From positions 908,675 through 972,674 of the forward strand of contig NW_004450382.1 of assembly GCF_000321225.1 (NCBI RefSeq): a stretch of DNA of 64,000 nt. The letters are read 5' to 3'. The position numbers and the translations under genes were made by a program. The stretch is from Odobenus rosmarus divergens. Taxonomy: Eukaryota > Chordata > Mammalia > Carnivora > Odobenidae. Position 1 is the first letter of the stretch. Each line of letters starts with the position of its first letter. Below, in pieces: positions 12,501 to 25,100 of the stretch. Under the pieces are notes generated by a model that was given only the letters and a program-made list of their open reading frames with translations, had not been told where the DNA came from and searched no databases.

Positions 12501-15500
12501 TTGTTTATAATATGAGAGCTGAAACACGAGGCATAACGTCATTTTGTTCAATTCCCACCTGGAAACATGCATTCAGGTGATTCAAACTTTTTTTCCACTC
12601 TGCAGCATGTCTGAATGACTAGGAAAGCACCATGAGTGTTAATTTGGGTAACAAGTGCATTTTATTTATTTATTTATTTTTAAAGATTTTATTTATTTAT
12701 TTGACAGAGAGAGACACAGCGAGAGAGGGAACACAAGCAGGGGGAGTGGGAGAGGGAGAAGCAGGCCTCCCGCAGAGCAGGGAGCCCGATGCGGGGCTCG
12801 ATCCCAGGACCCAGGGATCATGACCTGAGCCGAAGGCAGACGCTTAACGACTGAGCCACCCAGGCGCCCCTACAAGTGCATTTTAATGAGATGTTTTCAT
12901 AAGTAAAGGAATCCACAAATAATGAAGACTGACTGTATTTAAATGCTAAAACAAGAAGAGAGAAATTATCCAGACACATTTTTGCTTAAATCATATGAGA
13001 ATTTAGGAGTGGGACAAAAGCTTTCATGGTTGAGCTGTCTTTTCCCAAGTTCTGTAGATACAGAGTGCTGCAGGAAAATTCCTTTGCTAGGAGCAAGAGA
13101 AAGTTACCTAGAATTGGGGCATGTTTTCCTACAGCTTTTTAGTGTTACAATATTCAAACCTTGTACTGCTTATTAGCATGCCCAATAGTTGTCAGCTAAA
13201 GGTATTTCACTGGAGTAAAACTGCAAGGAGTCAGGGAGAAGTAAATGGAGGATTTTTTTTTTTAAGATTTTAATATATTTCAACTTTGGAACTTTCTTTT
13301 TGATCATATTAGAGAAAAGGTGGGCAATTTATGTAGAAAAATAATGAGACTACCACAAAATTTAGAGAGAGAGAGAGCAAAAGACTTAATAGAAATGGTT
13401 AAATTATGTTATGTGAAATATGTAGATTTCCCCCTAGTATATTTTTTTGTATTTACCACTGGAATAATTCAGGAAATTTAATAGTACTAGCTATATGATA
13501 ACACATTTATTTCTTGCCATTTTAGAGAATGACTACTTTTTAAAAATGGTACATCCTCTTATAAATGTTTAGGTAATAAAGTACAATAAAACAACAAATT
13601 CCCCCAGAGTCCACCACTGAGAAATAACCAGTTATGATTAACATTTAGTAAACATCATTCTAGATCTCTCTGTATAGGATGATGGATGATGGGTGGATGT
13701 ATGGTTGGATGAATAAACAGAAAATAATATAAGAATCATTCTGTACATACTATTTATAATACAAAAAGCATACTTAAATCTCATTAAAAGTTAAGAAACT
13801 GAAGTAATAACTAATTTCAATGAATGTTTCTTTATCTCAAGAAACACTCATTCTAAAAAGTTCTTATCGAGTTAAGGACAAAAGATGAAAATCATTAAAA
13901 GATGAAATAAAAGTTTCATTTGTATTTCAATTTTATTTTTATTTATTATTTTTTAATTTTTAATTCCAATATTTTTAACATACATTGTTTTGTGTTTCAA
14001 TTTTAGAAATTTTTTTTAAGATTTTATTTATTTATTTGAGAGAGAGAGAATGAGAATTAGAGAGCACGAGAGGGAAGAGGGTCAGAGGGAGAAGCAGACT
14101 CCCCGCTGAGCAGGGAGCCAGATGTGGGACTTGATCCTGGGACTCCAGGATCATGACCTGAGCCGAAGGCAGTCGCTTAACCAACTGAGCCAACCAGGCT
14201 CCCCTTGTGTTTCAATTTTAAACAGTATAGACCCACTAAAAAAAATAAGGTAATTAGCATTATTATTTTTCTTCCTATGCCACCACCCAAGGTTTATACC
14301 TTTATATAGATTTTTTTTTCAATCATGATTTCCCTAGCTCTGTGCTTTTGTTCTGTATTTAAATGAATTTAATGTTGTCTACCAGTTTTTCAGTCTTTTT
14401 TTTTTTTAAGATTTTATTTATTTATTTGACAGAGAGAGACACAGCGAGAGAGGGAACACAAGCAGGGGGAGTGGCAGAGCAGGGAGCCCGATGCGGGGCT
14501 TGATCCCAGGACCCTGGGATCATGACCCGAGCCGAAGGCAGATGCTTAACGACTGAGCCACTCAGGTGTCCTGTTTTTCAGTCTTTTTATTCCCAAATTT
14601 TCTTTTTTGATTTGTCTTTTGGCTGACTGGATTTCTTTCTTCCTTTTTTTTTTTTAAATATTTTTATTTATTTATTTGACAGAGAGAGATACAGCGAGAG
14701 AGGGAATACAAGAAGGGGGATTGGGAGAGGGAGAAGCAGGCTTCCTGCAGAGCAGGGAGCCCTACGGGGCTCGATCCCAGGACCCTGGGATCATGACCTG
14801 AGCTGAAGGCAGACGCTTAAGGACTGAGCCACCCAGGTGCCTCTGGTTGGCTGGATTTTATCACCAAGTACTTTTTTCAAGAAAAGTTCGTGATTACTCT
14901 ATTTCCTGAATTCTTTTCATATTTGAGAATTTCTGCCTGTTGCTTTTTTAAGTTAACAGCAATTTGGATGGGCATAATAATCTCTTTTTCTTTTTTTAAG
15001 ATTTTTAAAATTTGGGTGGCTCAGTCAGTTAAGTGTCTGCCTTCAGCTCAGGTCCTGGGATAGAGCCCTGCTTTGGGCTCCAGCCCTGCATTGGATTCCC
15101 TGATCAGTGGGGAGCCTGCTTCTCCCTCTCCCTCTGCCGCTCCCCCTGCTCATGCTCTCTCTCTCTGTCAAGTAAATAAATAGTAAAATCTTAAAAAAAA
15201 AAAAAAAAAAAGTAATCTCTACACCCAACAGGAGGCTCAAACTTACAACCCTGAGATCAAGAGTTGCATGCTCTATTGAATGAGCCAGCCAGGCACCCCA
15301 TGGATGGGCATAATATTCTTTTTTTTTTTTAAGGTTTTATTTATTTACTTGAGAGAGAGAGAGAGAGAGAATGAGCACGTGTGTGTGCCTGTGAGCAGGG
15401 GGAGGAGCAGAGGGAGAGAGAGAGAGAATCACAGACTCCCTGCTGATGGAGGAGCCTAACACAGGGCTCTGTCTCACAACCCATGAAATCATGACCTAAG

Positions 15501-16115
15501 CTGAAATCAGGAGTCCGAGGCTTAACTGACTGAGCCCCCACTCTCCCCCTAGTTCTCACAGTATAGAAAGTAGGTTTTACTATTAGTCGTTTCTATTTTA
15601 CAGATGAGGAAACTGAAACAGAGAGATTGGGTAGTTTGTCCCTATCACATATTTAGTAAGTGTAAAGCCTGGACTTGAACCCAGGTTTCTCCCATTCTAC
15701 AGCTTAACCCTATATGCCTTAACCCCCACCTCCAGCCCCACCCCCTGCCCCCACCCTTCAATGGGCATTAAGGAAAAATGAATGTGGGCATTACTTATAA
15801 GTACTATTTCAGCAGAAGTGTCCTAGAAGTCTCAGCTTTAAATCATCACAAATGGAATCTCTCTGACGCTTCTAACAGATATACAGCTGCTTGGTGAAAA
15901 CCATCAACACTCACTTTGGCCAGCTAGGTGCTGGACACCTGTGCATATAAAGAGAAGACCCAAGAAAGAGAAAAGGTGAATCTCATGCCCCTGACTCGGA
16001 GCTTGATCTCCTGAGTCTGAGATCATGACCTGAGGTGAAATCAAGAGTTGGTTACTTAACTGACTGAGCCACCTAGGTGCCCTGGGCATAATATTTTCTT
16101 TTTTTTAATTGAGAT

Positions 16116-16146
<31 letters not shown>

Positions 16147-19100
16147 TTGAGAGCGCGTGCGCGCACACACACATGCACGTGCTCAAGTGGGGGGCGGCAG
16201 AGGGAGAGGAGAGACAGACTCCCTGCTGAGCGTGGAGCCCAACACAGGGCTTGATCTCATGACCCATGAGATCATGACCTGAGCCAAAATCAAGAGTGGG
16301 ACACTTAACCAACTGAGCTACCCAGACCTCCCCTCCCCCGCCCCCCGGGGCATAATATTCTTAAGTTATCATGGTATTTCTCCCTGCCCCCAATCAAAGT
16401 TTATGACATGGTCCTTTTTTTTTTTTTAATGATTTGCCTTTTCTGCTTAGATGGCTAAAGAATTATTCTGTTATTCTTTTTTTTCCAAAAGATTTATTAC
16501 CATCAACTCATAGAAGATTAGCACCCAGATGTACTTTTAAAAAAAGTTTTTATTTAAATTCCAGTTAGTTAACATACAGGGTAATATTAATTTCAGGTGT
16601 ACAATATAGATTCCACACTTCCATACATGACCTAGTGCTCATCACTACAAGTGCACTCCTTAATCCCCATTACCTATTTAACCTGTCCCCCCACCCACCT
16701 CCCTAGCACCCAGATGTACTTTTTTTCTTTTTAAAGATTTTATTTATTTTGAGAGAGAACGGGGGTGGGGGAGGAGGAGCAGAGGGGGAGGGAGAGGAAA
16801 AGGAAAGGGGAAATAATCCCAAGCAGACTCCGAGCTGAGCACAGAGCCTGACTTGGGGCTCAATCTCATGACCCTGAGATCATGACCTGAGTTGAAACCA
16901 AGAGTCGGTGGTTAACCAACTGAGCCACTCAGGTGCTCCCAGATGTGCTTTTGAACTGTGAGAATAGGCTCATTGTTTCAAAACCTTAGTTCTCATTGTT
17001 TTTATTAATTAGTAATAACTGATCAATTATTTCAGGAAGCAACTATAAAACTATATTCTCTGAAATATGACACTCAAATTAGTAGGAAATGATAATGGCA
17101 TTTTATTTATTTTTATTCCTTTTTTTTTTAAAGACTTATTTATTTATTTATTTGACAGAGAGAGACACTGAGAGTGGGAACACAAGCAGGGGGAGTGGGA
17201 GAGGGAGAAGCAGGCTTCCTGCAGAGGAGGGAGCCCGATGCGGGGCTTGATCCCAGGACCCTGGGATCATGACCTGAGCCGAAGGCAGCCACTTAACTGA
17301 CTGAGCCACCCAGGCGCCCCTATTTATTTTTATTCTTGATTTGTGTTAAAGTTTGTCATTTTTCATTATAGTTATATACCCTTTCCTTTTAAAGGTTCAG
17401 TTTTTCCTTCATTTTGGGGAAATCTTCCTGAATGAAATTTCTCAGTACTTCTAATGCTTCATTTGGTAGTCTTCATCCTTTTTTTTAAGATTTTATTTAT
17501 TTACTTTATAGAGAGAGGGCACACACACGAGCAGGGGGAGGAGCAGAGGGAGAGGGACAAGCAGACTCCACGATGAGCCCAGAGCTTGACGCAGGGCTTG
17601 ATCCCATGACCACGATATCATGACCTGAGCCAAAATCAAGAGTCAGGTGCTTAACTGACTGAGCCACCCAGGAGCTCCAGTCTTCATCATTTTATCGGAA
17701 CTTCTTTGTCCTTCATATTTATCATCTTCTAATATTAAAATATTTTCTTTTGTTCTGTATTCACAGTTGTTTTCTCAAGTCACTCCAAATTGGTGGTTTG
17801 ATTTTTCTTTTTTCTTTTTTTTTAAAGATTTTATTTATTTATTCATGAGAGACAGAGAGAGAGAGAGAGAGAAGCAGAGGGAGAAGCAGGCTCCCCGCTG
17901 AGCAGGGAGCCCAACGCAGGACTTGATCCCAGGACCCTGGGATCACAACCCGAGCCGAAGGCAGACGCCCAACCATCTGAGCCACCCAGGCACCCTGATT
18001 TTTCATCATATCTATTTTTCTTGTTTCTAATTTATTAAGTCTGTAATACTCTCATTTCAGGTTCTCACTTTGTTTCCTTAGCAAGGCATCTTATTCTGCC
18101 TTTGAGCTCTTTTTTTTTTTAATAGGATCTATATATTTTTTTAAAATTTTTATTTTAAATAGGTTCCACACCAAGTGTGGGGCTTGAACTCATAACTCTG
18201 TGATCAAGAGTCACATGCTCTACCAACTAAGCCAGCCAGGTGCCCCAGATCTAACTTTTTAAGTAATTCTATCCTGTGAAGCATGTATGGCAAGTCTGTT
18301 TCTGTTTGTGGCTAATGTTTTCTTCTAGAATGAATTCTGAAGTCTCTTTCTCTTCTTTTTCCTGGGATATATTTTAATAGTTGTATTGTTACTTCTTGAT
18401 ATAATGCTCATATATAACATGGGCAACTGTCTTCAAACCAGTTTACTCTGATAATGCAAAAGCTAATTCTCCTTGACACCCTTTCTATCTACCTTAATGT
18501 AACTTCCAGCTGAAATTTGAGGACTGTGTTGTGTTCTCGCCACTTCTTTCTAGCCTGAGGTATGAAGGTGGTGGAAGAACAGAGATCTGCTAAGGCTTAG
18601 GTACTTGCTTAGGGACCTGGGCTCTGAGCTTTCTCTAAGATCCTATTATTGATCTTGTGTCAGGGCTTACTTAACCCAGCTAAGAATGTGTCTCACTAGT
18701 GTGGACTTTGGCTAGTACTGTGCTCTGTTAGATGGCAAGCCATGGTGATTCTGTCTTTACTGATGGTTCTTTAAAGGATTTCTTGTAATGGTTTTTTGTT
18801 TGACTTCTCAGTTCTACCTCTTACCTGCTCATTCTGCCTTTCCAAATTATTAGTCATTAGTGATAATTCTCAAGATTTGTTTAATTGACCTTGTTTCCTC
18901 AATATTGCTTCTGGGATATAGGGACAGGGCTTGGAGACAGTCCCTTGCTAGCATATATGGTGTCTTTGTGTAAGTTAGAAAATAATCCCTTTCAAGAGGC
19001 CAGGTCTTATAGCTTGCCAAGTGGACATAGGTTGACTTTCATCCCCACTTCACCTTAGCTAAGCATCTTTGAGCAGAAACAGTCTACCCAATCATGCTCA

Positions 19101-22100
19101 AAGTTTTAGGAGATGGACCTCATCCCACTGGAATCTTTTGTTTCTTGCACTGACTATCCTTTTTTAAAGTACATAACATAATTTTATATCTTTTTGTTAT
19201 TTTTTTAAAAGATTTTACTTACTTATTTGACAGAGAGAGAGACAGCGAGAGAGAGAACACAAGCAGGGGGAGTGGGAGAGGGAGAAGCAGGCTTCCCGCA
19301 GAGCAGGGAGCCCAATGTGGGGCTCGATCCCAGGACCCTGGGATCATGACCTGAGCTGAAGGCAGACGCCTAACGACTGAGCCACCCAGGCGCCCCTATC
19401 TTTTTGTTATTAAGTCATAAGTATAGAATATTGGGCTATTTTATTTTTCCATTTTGTTGGATAATCATGGTCCTATTTTACCTTGCCATCTTTGTTTAGA
19501 AATCCTCACACATGTGTTTTTAAATTAGATATTATGAAACATATTGTTAAAAACAATATTTGATTTAAGGAAAGTATATTCTTTAATAACAATGAGAAAA
19601 ATAATATTTGGTATTGTAGGAAACAATCACAATTGCCTGATGATGAGTTTTTATTTTTTGATAAATGTGTTCTATCTTTATGGGAACATGTCTTTTCAAT
19701 ATTATTTAAAAGTTGATTAAAACAGTCTCTTGTCAAACTTGCTTTAGGAGTATCCGATTTTAATCTCCGTGTTGCATTGCAAACACTTTTGAAAGAGTAC
19801 TGTGAGGTGTGCAAATCTCCCAAAGAGAACAAGTTTTGTAGTTTTCTGCAGACATCTAGAGTTCGGCCTCGGAAGAAAGCAAGAAAGTACCTGTATGCAG
19901 TAGGTGAGAACCTTTTAAAAAGTGATACAAATAATCTTTATTTTTAGGAGTAAAAGCTTTGAATTCTTTTTGAATATTTTGTTGTTACTGTTTTACACAT
20001 CAGAATATGCAAGTGTGTCAAATAGGCATATTTAATTTCACATAGAGGCTACAGATTAATTATGTTTAATACAGTGGATACATCTAAGAATAAATAGCTA
20101 TTTATTTGACATCTGTTATTCTGTGATATAAGTTGTTGGGTTCTTAGATTGTCCAATTAGTGTCAAATAACTGATTTATGAAATATTGCTTCAAAAGTTA
20201 AAAATGTGAATTCCAGTGAAAAATAAGGAAAATCTCAACATTTTTAACTATTCATGGTGTCTTAGTTGATTAGGGATTATAGGAACCAGTGGTCTCTAAA
20301 GTGTGGGCATACAGGATAATCCACAGAAGTATCAGGTGAACATATTAAAACATCTTTTTTATTTTAAAAAACATTAAGTCTTATTAATATGTGATGTATA
20401 TATAGACAGATTATCCAAATTTACATACATAATATTTTATATATACTTCATAACATAATTTATAATCTGTATGTAATTATATGTATGATTTCATGTATGC
20501 TATTATATGTAAATATGTAATTTTTGAGTGCATGCTACAATTTTTTTACTGATGGGATGTGCAGTTAAACAAGGGTTTCAACTATTTTTTTTTTTAAAAG
20601 ATTTTATGTATTTATTTATTTGAGAGAGCGACAATGAGAGACGGAGAGAGAGCACATGAGAGGGGGGAGGGTCAGAGGGAGAAGCAGACTCCCTGCCGAG
20701 CAGGGTGCCTGATGTGGGACTCGATCCTGGGACTCCAGGATCATGACCTGAGCTGAAGGCAGTCGCTTAACCGACTGAGCCACCCAGGCGCCCCTCAACT
20801 ATTTTTAATTGAAAAAGATACTAATAGAAGTCATAATGAGACTTCCTAACTAGACAGATAACCAGCTCCTTTTATGTTTTATCTAACATTCTATTATAAC
20901 CAAAACCAGGTGGTAGAACACTGGTTGACCTCATTGCATTTAAGTCATCATCTTTCAGGACTTGGTGTATTTAAGAATAATATATGTATATGTGGCAGGC
21001 TCTAAAGCACTTATTCCTGGCTATGAAATAGTCATTGACTGAATGTCTAGATGTAGAGGGCTAGATTTTTCTCATTACTGTCATGTCCATATTTAGCAGT
21101 AAGTGATTTGCTGTGTATCTCCTTTCCTTCATTCAGGTGGATATACTCGGTTACAGGGGGGACGTTGGAGTGATAGCAGAGCCCTCAGCTGTGTAGAACG
21201 TTTTGACACCTTTAGCCAGTACTGGACCACTGTGTCTTCACTTCATCAGGCTCGATGCGGGCTGGGAGTAGCAGTTCTGGGAGGAATGGTTTATGCTATT
21301 GGAGGTAATAATGAAAATGTCTTCTTTCCCTTTTTAGTCTCTAGCTGTAAGTTGACGGCATTCTTATATGACATATATATTGTTAGGTACTGTGGGGTAT
21401 ACATAGATATGGTTGTGCTCAATAAATATTTAATGAATAAATGAATGAAAAAAGAAAGAGGAAATAAGATAATTGAATGTTTCAATCCAGAGGGATACTG
21501 TGATTTATCCCAAGGCAGAATACTTAGGTTTGATTTTGATGAAAAGTTGTCTATAAAATGTGGCACCAAATGTTTGATAAAAATTGTTTTAATTTTGAAA
21601 TTTAATTTCACATACTGGAAGTTGTATTTAATTAACATAGTTACCTGGACAATGAGATTTATAAAAACTAAGTCATCTAGATATTGGGATATATTTCTTG
21701 GTTGAAATCACTGTTTTCTGAAACTATTATTATGAATTGTAAAATGATTAATAAGATTAAATAAAAGGAGTTTTGAATGTTGGAGGGAACTAATTATCAG
21801 AGGAGGATCTAAAGAGAAATAAATGTTAACACTTTTATATCAATATTTACTTCTGTATAATTTGTCTTTATAGCAACAAGCCTAGGCAGGTCCTCTCTAA
21901 CCCTTAGAACTAATCATTATGCCTTATTTCTATGGTTTAGTCTAAAACACAAAAAGTTGTATATAAAAAAAAATTTTTTTAAGATTTATTCATTATTTGA
22001 GAGAGCACTAGCGGAGGCGTAGCAGAGGGAGAGGGAGAATCTCAAGCAGACTCAGCGCTGAGCCCAATGTAGGGCTTGATCTCACAACCCTGAGATCACG

Positions 22101-25100
22101 ACCTGAACAACCAGGAGTTGGTCCCTTAACCAACTGCACCACCTGGGCACCTCTTGAAAATGTTATTACTATTTTGGGGCGCCTGGGTGGCTCAGTCGTT
22201 AAGCGTCTGCCTTCGGCTCAGGTCATGATCCCAGGGTCCTGGGATCGAGCCCCGCATCGGGCTCCCTGCTCCGTGGGAAGCCTGTTTCTCCCTCTCCCAC
22301 TCCCCCTGCTTGTGTTCCCTCTCTCGCGGTCTCTGTCAAATAAATAAAAAATCCTTAAAAAAAAAAAAAAAAGAAAAGAAAATGCTATTACTATTTTTTG
22401 ACTATGATACTGTCAGTTTAAGATGAGAGAGATATAGAGAATATTTCGTTTTTACTTCTCTTTTGGAGGGAACATAATTGTCCCTTAAAAACAGTTCATT
22501 AAGAGGCAACTGGGTGGCTCAGTTGGTTAAGCAGCTGACTCTTGATTTTGGCTCAGGTCATGATCTCGGGGTTGTGAGATCGAGCCCCACATTGGGCTCT
22601 GCTCAGTGCAGACTCTGTTTGTCCCTGTCCCTCCATCCCTCTCTCTCTCTCAAATAAAATAAATAAAATCTTAAAAAGAAAAAGAACTCAGTTCATTAAA
22701 TCAATAAATGCCGTGGTGAATCCAGAAATCCCAACAAAGAAATAAGAGTTTTAAGCAGTAACTTTCTGTCAGCATAAAGACCATGATTCTGTATAATCTT
22801 TGACTAAAACTCTCATAGCTTTTTTTATATACATTTTGGCAATTATGGATAATTTCATTGCATGAACTCTCCTGTTTAACATAGGGTCACAGTGTCCTGT
22901 GTGACACTTTCATATATATGTGTCCCCTTTCCTCATGCCACAGAAATACTTATGGGCACCCTTCAAAAATGCTATGACTTCACTATTACTTATTTATTTA
23001 CTTTTAAGTAGGCTCCACATCCAATGTGGGGCTTAACCTCATGACCGAGATCAAGGGCCACATGCTCTACTAACTAAGCCAGGCACTTCAACTCGGGCTA
23101 CTATTATTAATAATATCAACATTGCTATCTTAAGATATTTTATGATATATAATTTTAAGATAATTTTTATTATCAAAGTAATTCAGGTTTGTAGTAGGAA
23201 TTTTTGCTGAAATTGAAGCATATGAAAAAAATAAAAATCACCCATACTCTAATCATATCACCCAGAGATAATCACAATATTTGGTTTATTTCCTTCTACT
23301 ACATATTTTTAGGGTCACCTGGGTGGCTCAGATGGTTAAGCATCTGCCTTCGGCTCAGGTCATGATCCCAGGGCCCTGGGATCGAGCCCCACATTGGGTT
23401 CCTGACTCAGCAGGGAGCCTGCTTCTCCCTCTCCCTCTGCCTCTCCCCCGTTCATGCTCTCTCTCTCTCTATCTCTCTGTGTCTCAAATGAATAAATAAA
23501 ATCTTTAAAAAAATAATAAAAATAAATACTATTTTTAAAAATTAAGATATAATTCACATACCATAAAATTCAGTTTGAAGTATATGGTTCAGTGGTTTTT
23601 TAGCATATTCACAAAGTTGTACAACCATTACCACTGTTTAATTCCAGAACATTTTTTTTTTTAAAGATTTTATTTATTTATTTGACAGAGGGAGACACAG
23701 CAAGAGAGGGAACACAAGCAGGGAAAGTGGGAGAAGGAGAAGCAGGCTTCCTCCTGCCAAGCAGGGAGCCCAATGTGGGGCTTGATCCCAGGACCCTGGG
23801 ACCATGACCTGAGCCGAAGGCAGACGCCTGACGACTGAGCCACCCAGGTGCCCCAATTCCAGGACATTTTTATCACTACAAAAAGCCACTCTTATTATTT
23901 AGGGAAATTTTTATATCAGTGTAGGGAATTGTTTACAAAGTATGTTTCCAGATTCCAGCCAAAGGTCAATCTTGCAAGCAGGCCTTTCTAAGGATAGGCA
24001 TTCTCACGCCTGCTGCGCTGATTCTTTTCTGCACGGTAGTTTTCTATGTTCAGGATTCCAGGCCCTCATAAAGTTATATGTTATATGTGCTGCAAATGCC
24101 TTTTGCTACTCTGCTGCTTCATCTTTCACTTTCATTTTATTTTTTTAAAGATTTTATTTAGTTATTAGACAGAGAGAGACACAGCAAGAGAGGGAACACA
24201 AGCAGGAGGAGTGGGCAAGGGAGAAGCAGGCCTCCCGCTGAGCGGGGAGCCCAATGCAGGGCTCGATCCCAGGACCCTGGGATCATGATGACTGAGCCAC
24301 CCAGGCGCCCCTGTATTTTTCATTTTAATGTAGCTAACTCTATTATTTATTTTCCCTTTATGGTTAGTGTTTCTAGTATCTTTTTAAAGAAATCCTTCCC
24401 TACTCCAAAGTCGTGAGGATATATACCTTTATACCTTTATTATTTTCTAAAATTTTAGTTTTAGAACTAACTGTATGTCTGTAATGTATGTCTGCAATCC
24501 ACCTGGAATTGAGTTTTTAGATAATATGAGTAGGGAACCAGTTTCATCTTTTCCTCATAGATATAACCAATTATCCCAGCATAAAAAGCTTTTGTTTCCC
24601 TATTGCTGTGCAGTGCAAACTCTGTCATATATCAGGTAATCATATATGTTGGTCTCTCTTTCTAGAATTTCTTTTCTGTTTTGGTCTCTCTGTGTATCAT
24701 TATCTTAATCACTATAGGTCTGTTTTAAGTCTGATAAGCTTACCTGATAGGACAGTTTCTCCCCTTACTATTCTTGTGTGGGAGTGCTTGGCTATTCTGG
24801 GCCCTATGTACTTCTATATAAATTTTAGAGCCAGTTCATCAAATCTGTTTGTTTTCTTTTGTCAAATCTGTCTTTAAAAATAATGTATGACAATGGAATA
24901 CTAGTCAGCCATCAAAAAAATGAAATCTTGCCATTTGCAATGACATGGATGGAACCAGAGTGTATTATGCTAAGTGAAGTAAGTCAATCAGAGAAAGACA
25001 GTTATCATATGATCTCACACATATGTGGAATTTAGGAAACAAAACAAAGGATCATAGGGGAAGAGAGGAAAAAATAAAACAAGATGAAATCAGAGAGGGA

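Larger units (their letters stand above)
15319..16082 (-). mobile_element. probable composite retrotransposed unit SINE-MIR-SINE
   Basis: Read on the minus strand: SINE head at 16082 down to about 15960, then about 400 bases of other DNA including a MIR, then a second SINE (15550-15319) ending in the A tail. The outer ends, not the inner SINE ends, carry matching target copies GGGCATAATATT (15306 and 16084). This is what a read-through transcript from the first SINE, ended at the A tail of the second and re-inserted, would leave. The interpretation is inference; the component repeats are clear. Confidence 0.45.
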
